DNA from: Pelagibacteraceae bacterium AG-390-L03
Lineage (GTDB): Bacteria > Pseudomonadota > Alphaproteobacteria > Pelagibacterales > Pelagibacteraceae
Direction: 5' to 3'
Assembly (NCBI GenBank): GCA_003279685.1
Contig: QCHA01000001.1
Location: forward strand, 248,001 to 312,000
DNA length: 64,000 nt
Positions 47,851-59,684 of this stretch are shown in pieces; the first letter of the stretch is position 1; every line of letters begins with the position of its first letter. A program made the position numbers and the translations under genes. The notes below the pieces were generated by a model that worked only from the letters and a program-made list of their open reading frames with translations, was not told the origin of the DNA and made no database searches.

Positions 47851-48201
47851 ATGGATAAAATTTCAGATCTAAAATCAGTTGTAATAGACACACTGGATCT
47901 TAATAAAGCCCAAGATATTGTCACTATTGACCTTAAAGATAAAAGTTCAATGGCAGATTATATGATTATTGCAAGTGGCACTTCTTCAAGACATATACAA
48001 TCTCTATCAGAGCAGGTTTTAGAAAAGTTAAAAGATAATGGAATTAAAAATTCAAAAATAGAGGGTAAAGAAAGTAGTGAGTGGAAACTTGTTGATGGAA
48101 TTGATTTGATTGTACATATATTCCATCCTGATAAAAGAAAGTTTTACGAGCTTGAAAAAATTTGGTCAGAACTAATTCCAAAGGAAAAGCTTATTATATG
48201 A
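47851..48201 (+). CDS. rsfS: Ribosome silencing factor RsfS
   Basis: 116 residues with SSMADYMIIASGTSSRHIQSLSE and WKLVDGIDLIVHIFHPDKRKFYELE. Binds uL14 to block subunit joining in slow growth. In many proteobacteria rlmH follows; here the ATGA overlap leads directly to ctpA. Confidence 0.94.
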   Translation: MDKISDLKSVVIDTLDLNKAQDIVTIDLKDKSSMADYMIIASGTSSRHIQSLSEQVLEKLKDNGIKNSKIEGKESSEWKLVDGIDLIVHIFHPDKRKFYELEKIWSELIPKEKLII

Positions 48202-49337
48202 AAAAAATTCAACTTTATTTCATAACTTTTTTATCATCTTTTTTTCTCTCACATTCAATAAATTCAGCTGAAATAGATATTTATAAAAAAATTGATTTAT
48301 TTGGAGAAGTTCTTGAAAAAATAAATAAAGAATATGTAGATGAAATTAATCAATCTGAAAGTATGGACTCAGCAATTAATGGTCTTCTTCAATCACTTGA
48401 TCCTTATTCCGCTTATATGTCACCAGAAATATTTCAAGAGATGCAAACAGAAACTAGTGGGGAATTTGGTGGTCTTGGAATTGAAGTTAGTATGGAGGCT
48501 GGTGTTGTAAAAGTTATTACTCCTATAGATGATACTCCTGCTTCGAAAGCAGGGATTAAAGCTGGAGATTATATAGTAAAAATTAATAACACTCAGGTAC
48601 AAGGAAAATCATTAAGTGAAGCAGTTGATCTAATGAGAGGTCTGGTAGGTACTGATATTGAGCTTACAGTAAGACGTCGTGGAGTAAAAAAAGCTCTTAC
48701 ATTCATAATAACAAGAGAAATAATTGAAGTACAATCTGTTAAATCAGATCTTTTGGAAAATAATATTGGTTATATTCGATTAACTTCTTTCAATGACAAT
48801 AGTAGCCAGCAAATTAAAAAAAGAATTAAAAAATTAAAAGAAAATGAAAACTTGAAGGCTTTTATATTGGACCTTAGAAATAATCCTGGTGGTCTATTAT
48901 CTCAAGCAATAAAAATTTCTGACTTTTTTTTAGAAGATGGTGAAATAGTATCAACAAAAAGTAGAAAAAAATCAGAAAATAGAAAATGGTTTGCAAGAAA
49001 GGGAGATATTACAGATGGCAAAACTTTATTAGTATTAATAAACTACGGTTCTGCATCTGCATCTGAAATTGTTGCAGGCGCTCTTAAAGACCATAAAAGA
49101 GCTATTATACTTGGCGAAAGAAGTTATGGAAAAGGATCTGTACAATCAATAATTCCATTAAAGAATAAAGGAGCTATAAGACTTACAGTGTCTAAATATT
49201 ATCTTCCATCTGGAAAATCTATATCTGAAGTTGGTGTAAGACCTGATATTGAAGTGAATGAAGAAGGTGATAATTTTAGAATTAAAACTGATACTGATAA
49301 TCAATTAAATTACGCAATAAAGTTACTAAACGGATAA
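48198..49337 (+). CDS. ctpA: Carboxy-terminal processing protease (S41)
   Basis: 379 residues from the ATG at 48198 (MKKIQLYFITF), giving a clean signal peptide; the track start is within rsfS. An N-terminal helix region, a PDZ domain (GGLGIEVSMEAGVVKVITPIDDTPASKAGI) and the S41 domain with nucleophile Ser in NYGSASASEIVAGAL and Lys in SYGKGSVQSI. A periplasmic protease that probably processes envelope or cell-wall proteins. Confidence 0.94.
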   Translation: MKKIQLYFITFLSSFFLSHSINSAEIDIYKKIDLFGEVLEKINKEYVDEINQSESMDSAINGLLQSLDPYSAYMSPEIFQEMQTETSGEFGGLGIEVSMEAGVVKVITPIDDTPASKAGIKAGDYIVKINNTQVQGKSLSEAVDLMRGLVGTDIELTVRRRGVKKALTFIITREIIEVQSVKSDLLENNIGYIRLTSFNDNSSQQIKKRIKKLKENENLKAFILDLRNNPGGLLSQAIKISDFFLEDGEIVSTKSRKKSENRKWFARKGDITDGKTLLVLINYGSASASEIVAGALKDHKRAIILGERSYGKGSVQSIIPLKNKGAIRLTVSKYYLPSGKSISEVGVRPDIEVNEEGDNFRIKTDTDNQLNYAIKLLNG

Positions 49338-49338
49338 T

Positions 49339-49815
49339 ATGAATAAGAACTTTAGCGAACTCCCGCTAAGAACTGGGGTAGGAATAATCTTATTAAATCA
49401 TGAAAACAAAGTTTTTGTTGCAAGAAGAATAGATAATGCAAAAAAATTTTGGCAAATGCCGCAAGGTGGAGTTGATGATGGTGAAGATTTTTTAAAAGCT
49501 GCATATAGAGAGCTAGAAGAAGAAACTAGTGTTAAAAGTGTTGAATTGATAAAAGAATTAGATGGTACAATTACATATGAACTTCCTGATCGTTTATTGG
49601 GAATTATTTGGAAAGGTAAATACAAAGGCCAAAAACAAAAATGGTTTTTAATGAAATTTATTGGGGATGAAAAAGAAATTGATATTAAAACTAAAAATCC
49701 AGAATTTTTAGATTGGAAATGGATAGATCTTGATCAAATTACAGAAGTAGTGGTTGACTTTAAATTACACGTTTATAAAGAACTTCAAGAAAAAGTTAGA
49801 AAAATTATTAATTAA
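49339..49815 (+). CDS. rppH: RNA pyrophosphohydrolase (Nudix)
   Basis: 158 residues beginning LPLRTGVGIILLNHENKVFVARR, with the Nudix box GVDDGEDFLKAAYRELEEET. Removes pyrophosphate from mRNA 5' ends to start decay. One base after ctpA; its last eight bases overlap the convergent atpC. Confidence 0.93.
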   Translation: MNKNFSELPLRTGVGIILLNHENKVFVARRIDNAKKFWQMPQGGVDDGEDFLKAAYRELEEETSVKSVELIKELDGTITYELPDRLLGIIWKGKYKGQKQKWFLMKFIGDEKEIDIKTKNPEFLDWKWIDLDQITEVVVDFKLHVYKELQEKVRKIIN

Positions 49816-50199
49816 GAGATCTTAATACTTCAATTTTTTGATCAACTAAATATTTTGATTGATCATTAATATCAGGCTTACCTGCTTCCTCTTCAGCTAA
49901 TTTAAGTAAATCTTGCTGTTTAGCCTTATCTAAATCTGTAAGATTAAAAATTGAGCTAGTTAGAATTGATAAATTATTATTTTTAAATTCAACAATCCCG
50001 TCCTCAACATAATAGTTTTCATCTCCAGATTTAGATAAAATTTTGATAATCCCAGGTTTTAAAAATGAAATAATAGAAATGTGATCCTTAAGTATACCCA
50101 TTTCACCTTCAAAAGCAGGTACAACAACTTCTGAAACATCATCTTTAACTAAAAAAGATTTTTCTGGGTTTACGATCTCAATCTTAAACTCTTCACTCA

Positions 50200-50200
<1 letters not shown>
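49808..50200 (-). CDS. atpC: ATP synthase epsilon subunit
   Basis: 130 residues: the beta-sandwich domain (FKIEIVNPEKSFLVKDDVSEVVVPAFEGEMGIL) plus a helical C-terminus. Central stalk subunit. Last gene of atpHAGDC, overlapping the atpD stop by one base. Confidence 0.94.
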
Positions 50201-52496
<2,296 letters not shown>

Positions 52497-52502
52497 ACTA
52501 AA

Positions 52503-54038
52503 TTAAGATTTAAAGTTTTCCTTTAACTGAGTAATTACTTCAATTAGTAATTTTTCTTTATCATCATCAAGTTTACCTAGGCTTTGAATTGACTCAATTA
52601 TTTCAGGTTTATCGGACTTACATTTTTCAATGATTTTGTTTTCAAATTCAGCAATATCTTTTAATTCAATATCATCCAAATATCCCTTTACTCCGCAGAA
52701 GACCGAAATAACTTGTTCAGCTACTGTCATAGGTGAATATTGTTTTTGTTTAAGAAGTTCAGTTAATTTTGATCCTCTATTTAAAAGTTGCTGCGTTGAA
52801 GCATCTAAATCAGAACCAAATTGAGCAAAAGCAGCCATTTCTCTGTACTGTGCTAATTCTAATTTCATTGATCCAGAAACTTTTTTCATCGCTTTAGTTT
52901 GTGCTGAAGAACCAACTCTAGAAACAGATAGTCCAACATTAATTGCTGGTCTGATCCCTTGGTTAAAAAGTTCAGTTTCTAAGAAAATTTGACCATCAGT
53001 AATTGAAATCACGTTAGTTGGAATAAACGCTGATACATCACCACCTTGTGTTTCAATAATTGGCAGTGCTGTTAAAGATCCTCCACCATGTTCATCACTC
53101 AATTTAGCTGCTCTTTCTAACAATCTACTATGTAGATAGAATACATCGCCAGGATAAGCTTCACGTCCTGGAGGTCTTCTTAAAAGTAGAGACATCTGTC
53201 TATAAGCAACTGCCTGCTTAGATAAATCATCATAAATAATTAATCCGTGCATTCCGTTATCTCTAAAATATTCACCCATTGCACACCCTGTATAAGGCGC
53301 TAAAAATTGAAGTGGCGCAGAGTCAGATGCTGTTGCTGCAACAATTGTTGTGTACTCCATTGCTCCAGCTTCTTCTAATGTTTTTTGAATTTGTCTTACA
53401 GTTGATCTTTTTTGTCCAATCGCAACATAAATACAATAAAGTTTTTGTTTCTCATCACCAGACTCATTAATTTTCTTTTGGTTAATAATGGCATCAATTG
53501 CAACTGCAGTTTTACCTGTTTGTCTGTCGCCAATAATTAATTCACGTTGACCTCTTCCAACTGGAACCAAACTATCAATAGATTTTAAACCAGTTTGCAT
53601 AGGCTCGCTAACTGACTGTCTTGGAATAATTCCAGGAGCTTTAACTTCAACTCTGCTTTTTTGAACACTTTTATCTAAAGGTCCTTTACCATCAATTGGA
53701 TTTCCTAATCCATCAACAACTCTACCTAACAATTCTTTTCCAACTGGAGTGTCAACAATGTTTCCAGTTCTTTTAACTGTATCACCTTCTTTAATATTTC
53801 TGTCATCTCCAAAAATTACAACACCAACATTTTCGCTTTCTAGGTTTAGAGCCATACCTTTTGAGCCATCAGCAAACTCTACCATTTCTCCAGCCTGAAC
53901 ATTATCAAGACCATAAATTCTAGCGATACCATCTCCTACTGATAATACTTGCCCAACTTCGGTTACTTCTGCTTTATTACCAAAATTTTTTATTTGTTCT
54001 TTTAGTATCTTTGTTACTTCTGAAGGATTTATTTCCAT
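52503..54038 (-). CDS. atpA: ATP synthase alpha subunit
   Basis: 511 residues. P-loop [25 protein letters not shown] signature and [15 protein letters not shown]. Non-catalytic F1 subunit. One base separates the reading frames of atpH and atpA at the plus-strand boundary, with no gap between genes. Confidence 0.98.
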   Translation of the reverse strand: MEINPSEVTKILKEQIKNFGNKAEVTEVGQVLSVGDGIARIYGLDNVQAGEMVEFADGSKGMALNLESENVGVVIFGDDRNIKEGDTVKRTGNIVDTPVGKELLGRVVDGLGNPIDGKGPLDKSVQKSRVEVKAPGIIPRQSVSEPMQTGLKSIDSLVPVGRGQRELIIGDRQTGKTAVAIDAIINQKKINESGDEKQKLYCIYVAIGQKRSTVRQIQKTLEEAGAMEYTTIVAATASDSAPLQFLAPYTGCAMGEYFRDNGMHGLIIYDDLSKQAVAYRQMSLLLRRPPGREAYPGDVFYLHSRLLERAAKLSDEHGGGSLTALPIIETQGGDVSAFIPTNVISITDGQIFLETELFNQGIRPAINVGLSVSRVGSSAQTKAMKKVSGSMKLELAQYREMAAFAQFGSDLDASTQQLLNRGSKLTELLKQKQYSPMTVAEQVISVFCGVKGYLDDIELKDIAEFENKIIEKCKSDKPEIIESIQSLGKLDDDKEKLLIEVITQLKENFKS

Positions 54039-54596
54039 TTATGCCTCTATCATTCTGTTTTCGATTTGTTGTAATTTATTTTTAATTGAAGTGTCCACCA
54101 TAGTACTTCCAACTTGCACTACTAAGCCTCCTATTAAACTTTGATCATGTTTGTAGTTTAATTTTATTTTTGAGCTAAAGTTTTTCGTTAGCTCATCTGT
54201 AATTTTAGAAATTTCGTCACCAGATAATTCTTTTGCAGATTTTAATTCTGCTTTTAATTCTCCTCTTTTTTTCGAACAAGTTTCAATAAAACTCTTTAAA
54301 ATTTGTTCTACATAAAAAAAACGTCTTTTTGTAACTAAAAAACTTAAGAAACTTTTTAATAAACTCTCAAATTTATTATTATCAGAAATACCCTTGATAA
54401 CTTTTAAAAGATCATTTTGGTTATTTGTTGGATCCTTAATTAAATTTGAAAAATCTTTGCTTGATGAAATCAAATTTAAGATGGATGAGGATTGTCCTTC
54501 TACTCGTGAAAGAACATTGTTTTCGCTCGCGAGTTCATATAAAGCTAAAGAATATCTTTCAGCTGAAGTTATTGAAAATCCCTTATTTTTACTCAA
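54039..54596 (-). CDS. atpH: ATP synthase delta subunit
   Basis: 185 residues: SAERYSLALYELASENN near the N-terminus and SLIGGLVVQVGSTMVDTSIKNKLQQI at the C-terminus. Links F1 to the peripheral stalk. The start codon is TTG, supported by an AGAGGTG six bases upstream. First gene of the F1 operon; F0 genes (atpB, E, F) are not in the window, as usual in alphaproteobacteria. Confidence 0.95.
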   Translation of the reverse strand: MSKNKGFSITSAERYSLALYELASENNVLSRVEGQSSSILNLISSSKDFSNLIKDPTNNQNDLLKVIKGISDNNKFESLLKSFLSFLVTKRRFFYVEQILKSFIETCSKKRGELKAELKSAKELSGDEISKITDELTKNFSSKIKLNYKHDQSLIGGLVVQVGSTMVDTSIKNKLQQIENRMIEA

Positions 54597-54601
54597 CTTA
54601 G

Positions 54602-54608
54602 CACCTCT
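54602..54608 (-). promoter_or_regulatory. Ribosome binding site fixing the TTG start of atpH
   Basis: Minus strand AGAGGTG followed by CTAAG and TTG. Most genes here lack such a good Shine-Dalgarno; it decides in favour of the TTG. Confidence 0.7.
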
Positions 54609-54704
54609 GTTATGTTGAAAATTATTTTAAAATCACGCTCTAATTAGCATATGACCATTATGTCTTCAAGTAGCACATTCGGTAAAAAGTCCTTTTTTGT
54701 AAGG

Positions 54705-56660
54705 TTAATTGAAGTTTATTGGATCAACATCAACTGAAAGTTTTATTCCTGATGAAAATTTGTAATTTGGAATAATCTCAGCAATTGAATTCTGTAATTT
54801 GAGAGATTTTGAGCCCCTGATTAACATTCTTATTCTAAATTTTCTTTTTAATCTAAAAATTGGTGCACTAACTGGTCCCAACACTATTCCCTCAATTTTG
54901 TTTTCAATAAAGTTTTTAAAATGAAAAGCTTCTTTTTCTAATTTTGCTTCATTATTACCTGTTAATATTAATGAGATAAATCTTTGAAATGGTGGAAGCT
55001 TGTTTAGTCTTCTAATATCTAATTCTCTATCAAGAAAAATATCAGGATTACTATTTGTTAAATCAGAAATCATTTTAGTATTAGTATTATAAGTTTGAAA
55101 ATACACAGTTGCAGGTTTCCCTGTTCTTCCTGCTCGTCCAGAAAGTTGATGATACAACTGTAAATTTTTTTCAGCTCCTCTTAAATCATGTCCTTGTAAA
55201 GAAAGATCAATATCAACTACCACAATACAGTTAAGGCTTGGAAAATGAAAACCTTTTGAAATTAGCTGAGTTCCAACTAAAATTTGAACTTCATTATTGA
55301 TTATTTTTTCTAATTTATCACTAGAACTTTTTTTATTCATAGTATCACTTGAAAAAATTTCAATTTTTTTAGATGGAAAGTTTTTTTTAACTTCCTCAGA
55401 TATTCTTTCGACACCAGGACCACTAAAAATAAATTCACAGTCCCCATATTTTGCACAAATTCTTTTTAAAGAGGATTTAAAACCACAATAATGGCATAAT
55501 AAATTATTTTTTTTTTTATGATAAACTAAATTAATTGAACAATTAGGACATGAATAACTATTGAAGCATTTGTTACAAATTACATGTGGAGAAAACCCTC
55601 GTCTATTTAAAAAAAATAATACTTGATTATTTTTATCAAGATGAAAATTTACTTTCTCAATTATTTTTTTTGAGAGCCAAGATTGTTTTTCTAATTTTGT
55701 TTCATTAAGATTAATTATTTCATAATTCGGCAATGATGCGTTTTGGTAACGTTTTTCCAATTTAGAAATACTATATTTTTTTTTTCTAATATTTTCATAA
55801 GTTTCAATTGAGGGAACAGCAGTTATTAAATTGATAGGGATATTTTCAAATGACGCTCTTGAAATAGCCATGTCTCTTGCATTATAAGTAACACCTTCAT
55901 CTTGCTTGTAAGATTGATCATGCTCTTCATCAACAATAATTAAACCTAGATTTTTAAATGGTAAAAATAATGATGATCTGGCACCTATAACAACTTTAAT
56001 TTCTCCATTTGCAATTCCGCTCCAAATAATTTCCTTCTTTTTTTTTGTAATACCAGAATGCCAAACTCCTGGCGTAAAGCCAAAAAATTCTATAAATTTT
56101 TTTTGAAATTGACTAGTTAAGCCAATCTCTGGTAATAAAATTAATCCCTGGAAACCCTTATTTATTATATTTTTAAGAGCTTCAAAATACACCATAGTTT
56201 TTCCTGAGCCAGTTGTACCTTGAAGAACATGAACTCTAAATTTTTGATTACTAGCATTCATTTTTTTAAGGGATTTTTTTTGTTCTTCAGAGAGCTTTAT
56301 TGAATTTTTTTTTATATTGGTTTCAAAAATTTTGTAAGTATCTTTTTGAAATTTTTCAACCGCATTACTACTTAATAAAACCAGTTTTAAAGCCATTCCT
56401 TTTGGAATTATATTGTATTGTGAAAACCAGTTGAGAAATTTAATGGTTGTTTTTTTTAATGGTGTAACGTCTAATTTTTTTAAAACATTCTTAATCTTAA
56501 AATTTTTATTATTTTTTTTTTCAAACTCATCCCAAACTACTCCAGTAATTTTAGATTTACCAAAAGGCACCACCACATAGTCGCCTACTTTTAAACTAAT
56601 ATCACTATCATAAGTAAAAGGATGATTAAATATATTTGGTAAAAGAATCGGTACTTTCAT
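54705..56660 (-). CDS. priA: Primosomal replication protein N' (PriA helicase)
   Basis: 651 residues, restarting stalled forks. A 3'-DNA-binding domain, helicase motifs (LQGTTGSGKTMVYFEAL, VDEEHDQSYKQDEG, SGRAGRTGKP) and the zinc insert with eight Cys: CNKC, CPNC, CHYC and a last pair CAKYGDC. The last pair is normally CxxC; here it is C-x5-C. Somewhat shorter than the about 730 residues of E. coli PriA, mainly at the N-terminus. Confidence 0.94.
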   Translation of the reverse strand: MKVPILLPNIFNHPFTYDSDISLKVGDYVVVPFGKSKITGVVWDEFEKKNNKNFKIKNVLKKLDVTPLKKTTIKFLNWFSQYNIIPKGMALKLVLLSSNAVEKFQKDTYKIFETNIKKNSIKLSEEQKKSLKKMNASNQKFRVHVLQGTTGSGKTMVYFEALKNIINKGFQGLILLPEIGLTSQFQKKFIEFFGFTPGVWHSGITKKKKEIIWSGIANGEIKVVIGARSSLFLPFKNLGLIIVDEEHDQSYKQDEGVTYNARDMAISRASFENIPINLITAVPSIETYENIRKKKYSISKLEKRYQNASLPNYEIINLNETKLEKQSWLSKKIIEKVNFHLDKNNQVLFFLNRRGFSPHVICNKCFNSYSCPNCSINLVYHKKKNNLLCHYCGFKSSLKRICAKYGDCEFIFSGPGVERISEEVKKNFPSKKIEIFSSDTMNKKSSSDKLEKIINNEVQILVGTQLISKGFHFPSLNCIVVVDIDLSLQGHDLRGAEKNLQLYHQLSGRAGRTGKPATVYFQTYNTNTKMISDLTNSNPDIFLDRELDIRRLNKLPPFQRFISLILTGNNEAKLEKEAFHFKNFIENKIEGIVLGPVSAPIFRLKRKFRIRMLIRGSKSLKLQNSIAEIIPNYKFSSGIKLSVDVDPINFN

Positions 56661-56710
56661 ATCTTAATAATATGGAAAAATATTAGGTATGGAATGGTTA
56701 TTTTATAACT

Positions 56711-56739
56711 ATTTTAGATCTGATAACCATATTGGGCAA
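56711..56739 (-). promoter_or_regulatory. Predicted priA promoter with an inverted repeat
   Basis: Minus strand TTGCCC, 17 bases, TAAAAT, about 45 bases before the priA ATG. CTGATA (56720-56725) and TATCAG (56743-56748) form an inverted repeat across the -35 region, a possible operator. The whole 169-base gap (56661-56829) otherwise shows nothing recognisable. Confidence 0.45.
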
Positions 56740-56829
56740 GAATATCAGAATCCAAGGCATCTATGTTATTTGAATTAATTAAAATAAAGTAAATTAAATG
56801 AAAAAATTATATTTATAGATATTAATATT

Positions 56830-57528
56830 TTAATTCATATGTTTTTTAAGAAAATGAGAAATATCATTAAGTTGTCTCTTTTTTCCATGATTAACTTCTA
56901 CAAATTTATTATTCACATTTTCAAAATTAGTATCAAAATTATTTTTAAAAATATATTTTCTAAAACTTTGTAAATGAATACTTATAAACTCAGTAACAAC
57001 TAATTGAATTGAAATTTTTTTATCTCTTATCCTCTGAATTTTTCTTGATAGTGACATATATACTTTCTCAATAATTAATATTTTATAAATTGGATCTTTA
57101 ATAAATTTAATGTCATTGTTAACATATAATCCTTCAAAAATAATCAACCTATTTTTTGAATATTTAAATTTTAGATTAAGATTATTTTTTCCAGTTTTTC
57201 TATTATAAAGATTTTTTAATATTAAAATTTTATTATTAGATTTTCCTAATAAAAAGTTTAACAACTTCTTTAGTTTGAAACTATCATAATGTAAAATATT
57301 TTGATTAATCTTAAATTTATTAATCCTTTTTGTAATACTTATTCTTTTTGATCTTGAAAAAAGAAACAAATCTTTACTTAAAATATAAATATTTGAATAA
57401 TCCTTCTGTAAATTTTTTTTTAATAAACTTGCAAAAAGACTTTTTCCAGAGCATGTAATTCCATCAATAGTAATTAAATTAATATTTTTTTTTTTAAAAT
57501 CTCTGAAAATTTTTTTATTTAATTTCAT
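56830..57528 (-). CDS. P-loop kinase, uridine-kinase/PRK-like
   Basis: 232 residues. Walker A GITCSGKS near residue 27, HYDSFKLKKLLNFLLGKSN corresponding to the substrate block of uridine kinases, IIFEGLYVN as Walker-B-like strand, and RKIQRIRDK resembling the R-R-RD lid. A phosphotransferase of that superfamily on a small hydroxyl substrate is likely; the substrate is unknown. Last gene of the minus-strand island arm, strongly Lys/Asn/Ile-rich. Confidence 0.6.
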   Translation of the reverse strand: MKLNKKIFRDFKKKNINLITIDGITCSGKSLFASLLKKNLQKDYSNIYILSKDLFLFSRSKRISITKRINKFKINQNILHYDSFKLKKLLNFLLGKSNNKILILKNLYNRKTGKNNLNLKFKYSKNRLIIFEGLYVNNDIKFIKDPIYKILIIEKVYMSLSRKIQRIRDKKISIQLVVTEFISIHLQSFRKYIFKNNFDTNFENVNNKFVEVNHGKKRQLNDISHFLKKHMN

Positions 57529-57537
57529 AATCTTTGT

Positions 57538-58128
57538 TTAAAAATATTTTAACCAAATTTTAGGTTGTTTTGTACAAATAGCATCAATTTTGATATCATT
57601 TTTTCTTAGCTTTGAGATGATGTTTTTAATCTCTTTAATTCTATCTTTTTTAACTAATTCTGGAGAAACAATACAAATTTTTACTTTTTGTTTTTTTAAG
57701 AAGAAATAAAATTTTTTATTTAGACTAATTTTTGTAAAATTATCTACCCATAGCCATTTAATTTTATTGAATAGTGTATTTTTTTTTTTTAAATCTTCAT
57801 ACTCAGAATATCTAACTGATACTTTGGTATGATTCATATTCTTTAAAATAGTGGAAAAAGTCTGATCATGAAAAAAATAATTCTTTATTTTATTTTTGTT
57901 TAAAATTTTTAAAATTTGATCTTCTAAACCTTCTTCTTTAACATTTAAAACAAGTAATTTATGATTATAATATTTAATCCACTTAGAAAATAATTCACCT
58001 TTTACATAAGGATCATGGTGAAGATATATATTTTTATTCTTTGATCTTAAATCAATTTCAACTCCATATTCATTATCAAGTATTTTTAATTCTTTTGAAG
58101 AATTGACCCTATGTTTGATTAAAATCAT
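57538..58128 (-). CDS. Glycerophosphodiester-phosphodiesterase-like protein
   Basis: 196 residues with a compact GDPD-like pattern: IKHRVNSSKEL at the start, YGVEIDLRSKN and IYLHHDPYVKGE, which supply the two His and the Glu/Asp of the catalytic site. The remaining TIM-barrel strands (LLVLNVKEEG, YFFHDQTF, WLWVDNF) are recognisable, though the protein is shorter than usual. No signal peptide. Might cleave or make a glycerophospho linkage in the glycan made by this island; function not established. Confidence 0.6.
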   Translation of the reverse strand: MILIKHRVNSSKELKILDNEYGVEIDLRSKNKNIYLHHDPYVKGELFSKWIKYYNHKLLVLNVKEEGLEDQILKILNKNKIKNYFFHDQTFSTILKNMNHTKVSVRYSEYEDLKKKNTLFNKIKWLWVDNFTKISLNKKFYFFLKKQKVKICIVSPELVKKDRIKEIKNIISKLRKNDIKIDAICTKQPKIWLKYF

Positions 58129-58920
58129 TTAGATATAACTTAAATATTTTGTATGTATAAAAAAAATATTAAATACTTTTTGATTATTAAACTTTTCAAG
58201 CTTTTTTTCAAATTTATTATAAATGTACATATTATATTTTTGTTTTTTTAATATATGGTCAATTTTTTCACAAATTTTTTTATCATACTCAACCATTAGT
58301 ATTGGATTAAATTTTTTTATTGTTCTTATTGCGCCCTTAATACATTCTAGTTCATGACCTTCAATATCAATTTTAATAAAGCAAGGCTTATATTTAAAAT
58401 CATCTAATTTTTTTGTTCTAATAATTTCTTTTTTTAAAGAAATAATTTTAAATATTTTTTTTATAAATAATGAACTTTTGAGCCTTTTTTTAACACCAGA
58501 CTTACTTATGCCAGCCATCTGGGTAATTGCATATTTTTTAAAGTAGGGTGTATAGAAATGTTTTTTTTGATTGAAATTACTTAAAGCTACATTTTTACAT
58601 TTTAAAAATTTATCTTTTTGTTCAATTTTTTTTAGTTTATTAAAATTATAAATATTAGGCTCAAAAGAAATAATTTTTGTTTTTTTGGTAAATTTTCTAA
58701 TAATATTATAGCTCATACCATCATTAGCTCCCACATCTAAAATTATTTTTTTTTGATTAAAGAAATTTTTTTTTTCTAAAATTTTGATAATTTTAAAATC
58801 ACTATCATAAATAAACTTTGAAAAATATTTCCCGATTATGAATCTAGAGATTAAAAAAAGATAAATATTAGAGCGTAAAACTCTTTCAAGATAATTTAAA
58901 ACAATGTTATCTTGGGTCAT
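58129..58920 (-). CDS. FkbM family methyltransferase
   Basis: 263 residues. SAM site IILDVGANDGMSYNII, ISFEPNIYNF, and the family block CFIKIDIEGHELECIKGA. These enzymes O-methylate sugars and other metabolites and are frequent in surface-polysaccharide loci. One codon after its minus-strand neighbour and three bases from the glycosyltransferase. Confidence 0.85.
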   Translation of the reverse strand: MTQDNIVLNYLERVLRSNIYLFLISRFIIGKYFSKFIYDSDFKIIKILEKKNFFNQKKIILDVGANDGMSYNIIRKFTKKTKIISFEPNIYNFNKLKKIEQKDKFLKCKNVALSNFNQKKHFYTPYFKKYAITQMAGISKSGVKKRLKSSLFIKKIFKIISLKKEIIRTKKLDDFKYKPCFIKIDIEGHELECIKGAIRTIKKFNPILMVEYDKKICEKIDHILKKQKYNMYIYNKFEKKLEKFNNQKVFNIFFIHTKYLSYI

Positions 58921-58923
58921 TTT

Positions 58924-59637
58924 CTATTTAAAAAATCTTAATTTAAATAAATATAAAAAATTAAACAAAATATGACTTATAAAATTTATAAAATTATTTT
59001 TCCATTTGGAGTGTCCATATTTTCGTGTATTAAAGATGACTTCAATAGTTTTAATTTCTATTCTATTTTTTAAGCAAATATACATAATGTAGGTATCTAT
59101 TGTTGTCCATTTATATGGAATATTTGAAAATAATTGTAACAATTCTTTATTAAATATCTTTGGCTGAGCATTAATCTCTTTCATTGGATAACCTAAAATA
59201 ATTGAAGAAAGTTTTTCATGAAGAGTACTAATAATACCGTCAAATCCTCTGTTGTTTACTCTAAATCCCTTTCCTAATATATTTTTTTTATCTTTAATAA
59301 GTAAATAAAGTTTAAAAAAATCAATCATAGGCGTTTGTAAATCTGCATGTGCCCAACCAATATAATCTCCTTTGGCAATCTTTAGTCCCTCGGCGATTCC
59401 TCCTCCATAACCTTGATTATTCTCAAGATTAATTAATTTAATCAAAACATTTTTAGAATTATTTTTTTTTATAGCTTTTTCAGCTACACTTTTAGTATCA
59501 TCATCTGAGCCGTTGTTAACTAATATCAATTCAGCACTATATTCTTGTAATGGTAATTCTAAAAATTCATCACAAATTAATGGAATGTTTTTTTCTTCGT
59601 TATAACATGGTAGAACTAAACTAATGTTAATAGACAT
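58924..59637 (-). CDS. Family 2 glycosyltransferase
   Basis: 237 residues of the GT-A fold: ISLVLPCYNEEKNI, ELILVNNGSDDDT, GYGGGIAEGLKIAKGDYIGWAHADLQTP with the DxD-like motif. Resembles dolichol-phosphate-mannose-synthase-like enzymes that load lipid carriers. No C-terminal membrane segments of the GtrB type are clear. First gene of the minus-strand island arm. Confidence 0.88.
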   Translation of the reverse strand: MSINISLVLPCYNEEKNIPLICDEFLELPLQEYSAELILVNNGSDDDTKSVAEKAIKKNNSKNVLIKLINLENNQGYGGGIAEGLKIAKGDYIGWAHADLQTPMIDFFKLYLLIKDKKNILGKGFRVNNRGFDGIISTLHEKLSSIILGYPMKEINAQPKIFNKELLQLFSNIPYKWTTIDTYIMYICLKNRIEIKTIEVIFNTRKYGHSKWKNNFINFISHILFNFLYLFKLRFFK

Positions 59638-59684
59638 GACTTTTAAATATTATAAATACTCTATATATAGAACTTAAACTATAT

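Noticed and set aside
54609-54704. Promoter and terminator in the gap between priA and atpH
   Set aside because: Candidate hexamers (TTGAAG/TAATTA, TTACCG/CATAAT) match consensus poorly and the A6/T5 run makes no credible hairpin.
56661-56829. tRNA or small RNA gene in the priA upstream gap
   Set aside because: No T-loop consensus (GGTTCRANTCC) or cloverleaf was visible; only a promoter-like element and a short inverted repeat.
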